A stretch of 64,000 nt of DNA, taken from NCBI GenBank assembly GCA_003971905.1, contig RSEE01000061.1:1-64000 (forward strand). The letters run 5' to 3'. The DNA comes from Moniliella sp. 'wahieum'. Lineage: Eukaryota; Basidiomycota; Moniliellomycetes; Moniliellales; Moniliellaceae. Under the pieces are notes generated by a model, which ran no database searches, had not been told where the DNA came from, and was given only the letters and a program-made list of their open reading frames with translations. The translations under genes were made by a program, and so were the position numbers. This document shows positions 58,540 to 64,000 of this stretch, in pieces. The first letter of the stretch is position 1; every line of letters starts with the position of its first letter.

Positions 58540-59420
58540 CGATCATCTCAATGCGACCAAAAACCCGTCAGACAAGAAACGCTGCGCCACAGAGCACAAG
58601 CGACAATGGCATTGTAGAGTAGAACCAGACAGACACGTCCATCCGGAACAAGGGTGCAAAAATATTCCCTGCCCCCACCCCAAGCCCAAGGGCCGAGGCA
58701 GAAGGCGAGCAAGGCGAGCACGCAGCTCTAACACGGCTAAACGCGAGAGCACTCCCACTCCCCACCTCCCATCACCCGCATGGGAGGCGAAAAGTAAGAG
58801 TGCTGGCGACCACTCAGCCCCGAGGGCGCCGTGCTGCATCCACCGAGCAGGGAGATCAGGAGTCTAAGCCAAGCAGAGGATGAAGGGCAGGCGGCCTTGC
58901 GGCTCCACCTGCCAGCCACCCTGCAAGGCCCTCTGAAGGCACAGTCCACGCTTTAGCTTGTTCCCCACCAAAGGGTTGCCCCCAAGGAGAGAACTTTCTG
59001 GTCGCCGGCCGGCACGACCAGGGGTGCGGACCGAAAACGGCAGCAAAGCTGGAAAGTCGCACCCGATAGACACCTCAAGGCATCAACTGGCAGAGGATAG
59101 GCGTGGCGCGATACCGACATGAATGCCTGGTGCGGTCACTCCCCACCCCCCTACCCAAAAGGCCAAAGCCATGAGCGAGGAATGAGGAGCACGAGGATCG
59201 TCGAACCAAGGAACGTCCCCACAGGGGACGCCACAAGTGGAACGACGCATGCTCGCCGGCTTGCCCGTCCCTAATCCGGTAGAGGAGCGCACCGGCCCGC
59301 AAACCAGACACCCAGGACCAGTCGGCGGCTACGCAATTTGGTTCAACCTTAGGGTTAGGATCGTCTACGCCCCCCGTCGGTCCGCGCCGAAGCGCAGCGC
59401 CAGACGGGGAAGTGCAGATC
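58540..59420 (-). ncRNA. candidate structured noncoding RNA, possibly telomerase RNA; ends uncertain
   Basis: Read on the minus strand, a hairpin (59409-59372) with outer stem CCCCGUC/GACGGGG and an inner GCGC stem capped by a UUCG tetraloop is followed after 12 nt by CCUAACCCUAAGG (59359-59347). That contains a 10-nt template-like CUAACCCUAA for TTAGGG repeats, and a stem just 5' of the template is where template-boundary elements lie in known telomerase RNAs. Downstream on the same strand are more stable hairpins: 59021-58998 (stem CUGGUCG/CGACCAG) and 58913-58886 (stem GGCAGG/CCUGCC, inner GCC stem with a GCAA loop). I could not identify a pseudoknot or a CR4/5 three-way junction with confidence. 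The alternative is that the telomere-like word is only a double telobox in a promoter. Confidence 0.25.
59347..59359 (-). other. telomere-template-like sequence
   Basis: CCUAACCCUAAGG on the minus strand; TTAGGGTTAGG on the plus strand. It is the longest match to the TTAGGG repeat I found in the window. Confidence 0.5.
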
Positions 59421-59560
59421 GATGTGGGTGCCCGACTTGGGAGAAGAGAAGCAAGAGGATGGCGGCGCGAACGCGCTTTTATCCTGCTGGCTCCGCCGCG
59501 CAACCAGACCGCCGGACACGCGATGAGGCACGGGGGCGTAGACATGGCGGCCAGCGACGC

Positions 59561-59598
59561 CAACCCTAGAAATGATTGCGTAATGCACAATAGGGTTG
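59561..59598. promoter_or_regulatory. inverted telobox pair
   Basis: CAACCCTA (59561-59568) and TAGGGTTG (59591-59598) form a perfect 8-bp inverted repeat with a 22-bp spacer, about 200 bp upstream of the DJ-1 gene and upstream of the ncRNA candidate on the other strand. Confidence 0.5.
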
Positions 59599-59793
59599 CA
59601 TGCAGTTCCACGTTACCAAGCGTGGCTCCGCGATCATACCATCCGGTAAGGCGATGCTGACGCGCTGACGCATGCGCGACCTGCGCACAGACCGCCTGTC
59701 GGCCTCAGCAAACCACTTGCGCCTTCCCATCTGCGTTTGTGCCGCCACCACCACCTCTTTGTTTCTCGCCAGCGGGGTTACCGCAGTACCACA

Positions 59794-60446
59794 ATGGGCA
59801 AAACCGCATTGATTTTCCTTGCCGACGGCTCGGAGGAGATTGAGTTTACCACCACATATGATGCTGGTGTGCGTAGTCATCTGGCCTGGTGCCCAGCCCT
59901 GCGAGGCGGCCTGTTGACCTCCATAACGTGTCAGTCCGTGCCGGCGTTTCTGTCACGTCCGCTTATGTGGGCAACCGGGGAGTGGATGGCAGAGCAAGAA
60001 GCCGGCTATGCCACCTGCTCGCGTGGGGTTAAGATTGTCCCGACCTCTACCTCACTGATCTGGAGGGCGTAGGGTACGACGCGTACATTGTCCCTGGTGG
60101 AATGCCTGGGGCTGATACGTTGGCGAACACTCGGAGGTGACGGCGTTGCTTAAGGCAGCCTATGATCAGGGGAAGGTGGTCGCCTTTATTGTGCTGGCCC
60201 CCTTGCGGCCAAGGCGGCGGGCATCACGGGCAAGTCTCTCACCTCCCATCCCTCGGTCAAGGCGCAGCTGCAAGGACTTCGTTTACTCAGAACAGCGCGT
60301 GGTCAAGGCGGACAACCTATTACTTCCCGAGGCCCTAGGACCACTTTGAGTTTGCTCTGACAATTGCTGAAGCCCTTGTGGGCAAGGAAAAGCGACAGGA
60401 GATCGTACCGCCCATGATACTCCCACCTGGCTGGCCTGAGGCCTGA
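59794..60446 (+). CDS. DJ-1/PfpI family protein
   Basis: Small flavodoxin-like protein of the DJ-1 group (deglycase/glyoxalase or redox chaperone roles are claimed for the family). Starts MGKTALIFLADGSEEIEFTT with the conserved Glu in EEIE. A 68-nt intron (59867-59934, donor GTGTGC, acceptor TCAG) precedes VRAGVSVTSAYVGNRGVDG. Further on: CSRGVKIVP, YDAYIVPGGMPGADTL, and the nucleophile-elbow AFICAGP (one T missing in the consensus at about 60190; Cys is encoded in the adjacent frame), GKSLTSHPSVK, YSEQRVVKADNL, ITSRGP, and FALTIAEALVGKEKRQEI, ending PPGWPEA, stop 60444-60446. 194 residues, the family size. Four or more indels break the frame. Confidence 0.88.
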
Positions 60447-60833
60447 TGGGGTTGGAGACCCCGGAGGGCGCCCATCGACATTTCATGCTTACGTTTTCTG
60501 ATTTTGGTTCCTAGGACTACAAGAAAGTAGGGGAGTGGGATCAATGAGAAAGGGGATTGGTACGGGATGACACGTAGGAAGCAAAGCAGGAAGGTTTGGG
60601 GCAAGCAGGAGGCGCAGGTAAAAAAATTAGGCCGAAGGGTGTTATAACCGGTTTTGCCGTGGCTGTTTGGGGTTGCAGCAACGGGGAGGGCATGGCCACG
60701 AGCACGCGAGGTCTCTGACCCAACTCGAATTGCATCGAGTACATATGAAGGCTAGAGGCTGCAACAAAGAAAACAGAAAAAATGGTTGGCACCTGTTGAA
60801 CGTGTGAAGCGGGCCAACTTGAGGGTACGCTGA
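60447..60833. other. intergenic, convergent 3' flanks
   Basis: Between the DJ-1 gene and the DUF3602 gene. Nothing recognised. Confidence 0.5.
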
Positions 60834-61630
60834 CTAGGACAGGGCCTCGTTGCTGTCGCTGGCTTCTGGGCCCTCATCCACATCCGCTAGCTCTGAGGCA
60901 ATGGGTCCGCCTCGTGCGTGTTCCACGGGGGCCGAAGCAGTAGCAGATAATGGCACTCCAACCTGATTCCGACTGGGTGACTCGCCCGCGTCGCTTCCCC
61001 GTCGCTGAGCCGATGTGTCACGAGATCGAGAACGGGAAAGGGAGCGGAAAAACTAGTGGGTATACAGGGTTAGCACAGCTCATTCGTGCAGAATCACAAA
61101 CGTACTGATCCAACAGGACCTTCCCGGCGACCACGCTCTTGGCTGTTGCTCGTACGGCTCCGAGAAAGCGACCTGTCCAGGGACCCTTCTGGACGAATGT
61201 TGCCGCGGCCCCTCGACCCGTGGGCGCATAATGGGGCGCAGCCGCTTCTTGCCTGCGGTACTCTTCTTGAAGTTCTTGGTCGCGTTGCTCCTCGTTCGCA
61301 ATCCGTGCCCGCTCGTCCGGGTCTCGGGAGGGGGAGCGAACGTTGCCGGCACCGCGCGCGGGGAGGAAAAGGTGGTAGGAGGGTGGTCGGCTGTCATCTG
61401 GTAGGCTGCAATCTCCTCCGCGTCGGGCTGGGCGACCACGCGAGGGCGAACGTACCATCTGCCGTGACGACACAGGACATGTTAGTCGCAGGAGCAAGGC
61501 GAGGTGGGGACAGAGTACGCACGTTGCCCGCGCCACCGCGGCCCGTGGTGACGGGGGGGATACGACCCGAACGGCCGCGAGGCTCTTCAACAATGGAGTG
61601 CTCACGTGCGATAGCGAGGCCAAATACCAT
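60834..61630 (-). CDS. DUF3602/Par32-like protein with GRGGAGN repeats
   Basis: Small basic disordered protein. Start MVFGLAIAREHSIVEEPRG (ATG 61630), then RSGRIPPVTTGRGGAGN, intron 61459-61522 (64 nt), MVRSPSRGR, ARGAGNVRSPSRDPDERAR, EEQRDQELQEEYRRQEAAAP, HYAPTGRG, intron 61053-61105 (53 nt), FFRSLSRSRSRDTSAQRRGS, ending EGPEASDSNEALS with stop 60834-60836. The repeated GRGGAGN(V/I)R motif defines the DUF3602 family; the yeast member Par32 is phosphorylated after rapamycin and inhibits ammonium permeases, which need not hold here. About 226 residues. A frame break lies near 61200 within the repeat. Confidence 0.75.
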
Positions 61631-63296
61631 GGTGGAATGAACTGGCAGGAAGATGGTGGGAGCGGGTGGTAGTGGTGGTAAGAATGGGCAGAAGGTGAGG
61701 GGGTGGCAACTTGCGCGACCCATACAGAACAGGGGGGGGCGGAAAAAATGCGGGGGGAGGGTGGCTGCGGCCGTGCTGGGGGACACTGCCGCTGTGCTGG
61801 GCGACGGGCAAGGCGGGGTTAGGCGCTAGAGGGACTAGGTAGGCCGCAAGCACACTGCCCCTGTGCGGAGGCTATTTCTCCGAGCCAGACCATCGCCTGG
61901 CCCAGGGCGGCAGCAAGACTTTGGGTGCCCGGCACAAACGGCGGCCGCATGAGGAAGTGACTAGGGAGGCTGAGCGCTGACGCCATGGCTCGTCTTTGCA
62001 CTGACGTCATGCGCATGCAATATGCATGCTGCTCCTGCCGAGGAACACTGGATGCGGATGGCCAGCGGACGCCGGAGCCTGGCCACCGGCTACCCCAGCC
62101 TTCCCCACCCCGCAGCCGCCACTTGTGCCCCGGTCACGTTGCCGGCGACACCAGCGCTTTGCCTGGGCTGCCGTCTGCAAGGAACATGTAACAGCAGGCA
62201 GGAGATTACTCAGTACTCCAGTGCACTGCGGATGCACCCGGTGGGAGGCTGTCGCGCTCCTGTGCCGGTGCCGGTTGTAGACACAGCCGGTGTGGCCCTC
62301 CCTGCCACCGTCGTGCCTTGCCCATCCAACCCAGCCCAACACAAGCCTCCACCCTCTCTCCCCTCAGCCCCCAGGCTTCCCTTCTCAGCCGTCTCAGCAC
62401 AACCAACCACATATTGCTTCGGGCCCCTGGCTTTCTGCCTCAGCCTCAGGCTCAGGGGCCCTAATCCACCACCTTGCGGCAACCTCTGCCCATCGCCAGC
62501 GTGTAGTCCTCGTTTCGTCTGCCGAAGCCGCTTGCACCCCAAAGGCGTACGCAGCACGCCATGCAACCCACTTGGCTTCGCTGTGGCTTTTGGCAAGTCG
62601 TTTCAATTGGATCGCCCCGACCCCCTGTCATTAAGGCACTTTGGTCTCGGGTTATGTTGTTCTGCATGTATTCAAGCGCTGCATTATGCAGAAGTCACAT
62701 GTCCAAGACTGGCTTCTAAGGCGGGCACCGAGATGGGAATCGCAATACCAACAGAGGCCGCTCAGTTGTTGGCGCGTCAAGTAGTGTAATTTAGGTGAGA
62801 TGTGTCTCCCACCGAGCTAGACACTGTCCTGCTCGCCCCCCCCCCCGGCCTTCCTACCGATCTCCGAATCCAATGTACCCTCTATCCAACACAACAGTTT
62901 CCGTCCGAAAGTAGTTTTGGCGTGCCCCATGCGCAAACACACTCACCCGGCAAAGAATGCGCACCCTAGTGTCCGTTTCAACCAATCTATCAACATCAAT
63001 ACACCGTTCGGATCGCTATGCTGCAGCGAAAACCACAAGACCCATACAGAGAGGGCATGACGATCCCATCGTATTTTTCGAGACAACGTCCAGCAGCAGC
63101 AAGCGACGTCTACCATAGGGGGGAGCCGGAGCAAAGATGCAACGCAGATGCGTGCAGAGTGCATACGAAGCGAAAGAGTGAACTGCGTCCCACAAGGCCG
63201 ACTGACTAGGACCGGTGTAGGGGCCCGTCTTCGTCCTGTAAGGAGAGCAAGGCGCCCTAGCTTCGACCTTGACCGCTACCGAGTCGAGGCACCTGT
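61631..63296. other. intergenic, GC-rich, no supported gene
   Basis: 1.7 kb. A 255-codon plus-strand frame (62022-62789) overlaps open frames on the other strand, is low complexity and lacks any domain, so I leave it out. A run of 12 C lies near 62840. 62800-63290 is presumably the RPS13 3' flank. Confidence 0.45.
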
Positions 63297-63752
63297 TTAG
63301 GCAACGAGGGTCGAGGCCGTAGCCGACTCGTACTTGAAGGTAGGGGGCACGGCGCCCTTGGCCTTGTAGTAGCGCGTGAGGCGGTGGATGCGCGACTCAA
63401 TGAGAATCAGACGGAACTTGGAGTCCATGTCCTTGCGGTTGCGCTCGAGGTGCTTGCGAACCGACACGGCCTTCTTGATGAGGTGGTACAGGTCCTCAGG
63501 AATCTGGGGCGCGAGACCCTCCGACTTGAGGATACGAAGGATCTTGTTGCCCGTGACAAAGCGGACCTGGGCAATGCCCTGCGAGTCACGCAGCTGCACA
63601 CCAATCTGCGAAGGAGTCAGACCCTTGCGCGCCAGCTTGAAGATCTGGTTGGCGACCTCCTCCGGGGTGGCCTTGAGCCACGAGGGGGGCGAGCGCCTGT
63701 AGGGCAGCGCCGAGGACGAAATGCCCTTACCCTTTCCGTACATGCGACCCAT
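63297..63752 (-). CDS. RPS13: 40S ribosomal protein S13 (uS15)
   Basis: Small-subunit protein. Intact frame of 151 residues: [100 protein letters not shown], and [20 protein letters not shown], ending STLVA, stop 63297-63299. ATG 63752 is in the context CCAAGATGG and 5 bp after the acceptor of a probable 72-nt 5'UTR intron (63758-63829, donor GTAGGT, branch CTGAC). The frame opens eight codons further upstream, but those codons lie mostly inside that intron. Confidence 0.96.
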   Translation of the reverse strand: MGRMYGKGKGISSSALPYRRSPPSWLKATPEEVANQIFKLARKGLTPSQIGVQLRDSQGIAQVRFVTGNKILRILKSEGLAPQIPEDLYHLIKKAVSVRKHLERNRKDMDSKFRLILIESRIHRLTRYYKAKGAVPPTFKYESATASTLVA

Positions 63753-63829
63753 CTTGGCTGCCGCCCCACCAAACAAGTCAAAAATCGAGGAGTCAGTCAG
63801 ACGCTCCAGGAAGCAAAAGTCGTACCTAC

Positions 63830-64000
63830 CGAATCAATTTATGAGCGTCGGCGAGAAGAGTGGCTTGGAGACGTTGGCGGCGTTGGCCCACGCTGCCCAG
63901 CGCGCCTGCTAGGTGGCAGGAGCAGGAAATCTGCTGCGGCAGCCCTGCGCCAGAAGGAGAAAAATAGGGTTGTGCAAATTGGCATGCCGTTTGCGAAGCT
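63830..64000. promoter_or_regulatory. RPS13 upstream region with telobox
   Basis: TAGGGTTG at 63965-63972, 213 bp upstream of the RPS13 start codon. The window ends here. Confidence 0.5.

Larger units (their letters stand above)
58108..59793. other. GC-rich noncoding block upstream of the DJ-1 gene
   Basis: 1.7 kb. Open frames on both strands (up to 178 codons) have no domain and overlap one another. The block contains several perfect inverted repeats (58886-58913, 58998-59021, 59372-59409, 59561-59598) and telomere-like words. See the ncRNA candidate entry. Confidence 0.5.

Noticed and set aside
59040-59075. RNase P CR-I-like GGAAAGTC on the plus strand
   Set aside because: No other conserved RNase P or MRP blocks could be found at the expected spacing.
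59141-59185. U2 snRNA-like word GGCCUUUUGG on the minus strand
   Set aside because: The rest of the conserved U2 5' sequence (branch-site pairing region) is absent.
59341-59360. Interstitial telomere repeat from chromosome end fusion
   Set aside because: Less than two repeats, flanked by ordinary genes on both sides; too short to argue for a fusion.
59075-59611. 178-codon minus-strand ORF
   Set aside because: GC-rich block with long frames on both strands, no domain, low complexity; better explained as noncoding.
62022-62789. 255-codon plus-strand ORF
   Set aside because: Pro/Ser/Cys-rich compositional translation overlapping opposite-strand frames; no domain and no splice pattern.
1-64000. 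Transposons or virus-derived elements
   Set aside because: I looked for reverse transcriptase, integrase, transposase and capsid-like translations and for long terminal or inverted repeats and recognised none.

Overview
The window is 64 kb of nuclear DNA from a fungus. The genes have short introns (mostly 50-100 nt) with GTACGT/GTAAGT donors and CTGAC/CTAAC branch points. Spacing is tight, GC content is fairly high, and the genes are strongly housekeeping in character. Protein flavour (Pfs2, an intron-rich UbcH7-type E2, a 4E-T-like protein, a DUF3602 protein) and TTAGGG-type telobox sequences fit a basidiomycetous yeast, perhaps Ustilaginomycotina. I cannot fix the genus from sequence alone.

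Layout, left to right: 3' part of PFS2 (+); a 4E-T/Eap1-like eIF4E-binding protein (-); MED11 (-); RPL9 (+); a decayed Ran/GSP1 pseudogene (-); APM1, the clathrin AP-1 mu chain (-); vacuolar carboxypeptidase S (-); a gene-poor stretch; mitochondrial adenylate kinase (+); a 3.2 kb repeat-laden gene desert; a Uga4-like permease (+); the divergent pair RPL17 (-)/RPL25 (+); KGD1 (+); tRNA-Cys(GCA) with an intron (+); a USP-type deubiquitinase (-); a secreted FAD-linked oxidase (-); a second gene desert; a Rho GTPase (+); the mitofusin FZO1 (+); a mitochondrial ABC half-transporter (+); a CNDP dipeptidase (+); a secreted aspartyl protease (-); an E2 enzyme (+); a large conserved protein of unknown function (-); an unidentified spliced gene (+); a GC-rich noncoding block; a DJ-1 family protein (+); a DUF3602 protein (-); and RPS13 (-).

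The genes are not an operon or a dedicated cluster. They cover translation, mRNA processing, vesicle traffic, mitochondria, ubiquitin and peptide turnover. The points most worth a second look lie between genes: (1) a block at about 58.5-59.4 kb whose minus strand carries a telomerase-template-like CUAACCCUAA 12 nt after a UUCG-capped hairpin, a weak but testable telomerase RNA candidate; (2) telobox motifs TAGGGTTG/A in front of all ribosomal protein genes and the eIF4E-binding gene; (3) many short arrays of 7-bp units, nearly all of the form NTGANNN, across the intergenic DNA; and (4) the Ran pseudogene.

Almost every long conserved gene carries one to several one-base indels, often in homopolymers, while flanking sequence stays conserved. 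This looks like consensus error in an unpolished long-read assembly. I therefore annotate these genes as functional with broken reading frames rather than as pseudogenes. No transposon, virus-derived element or CRISPR array was recognised.
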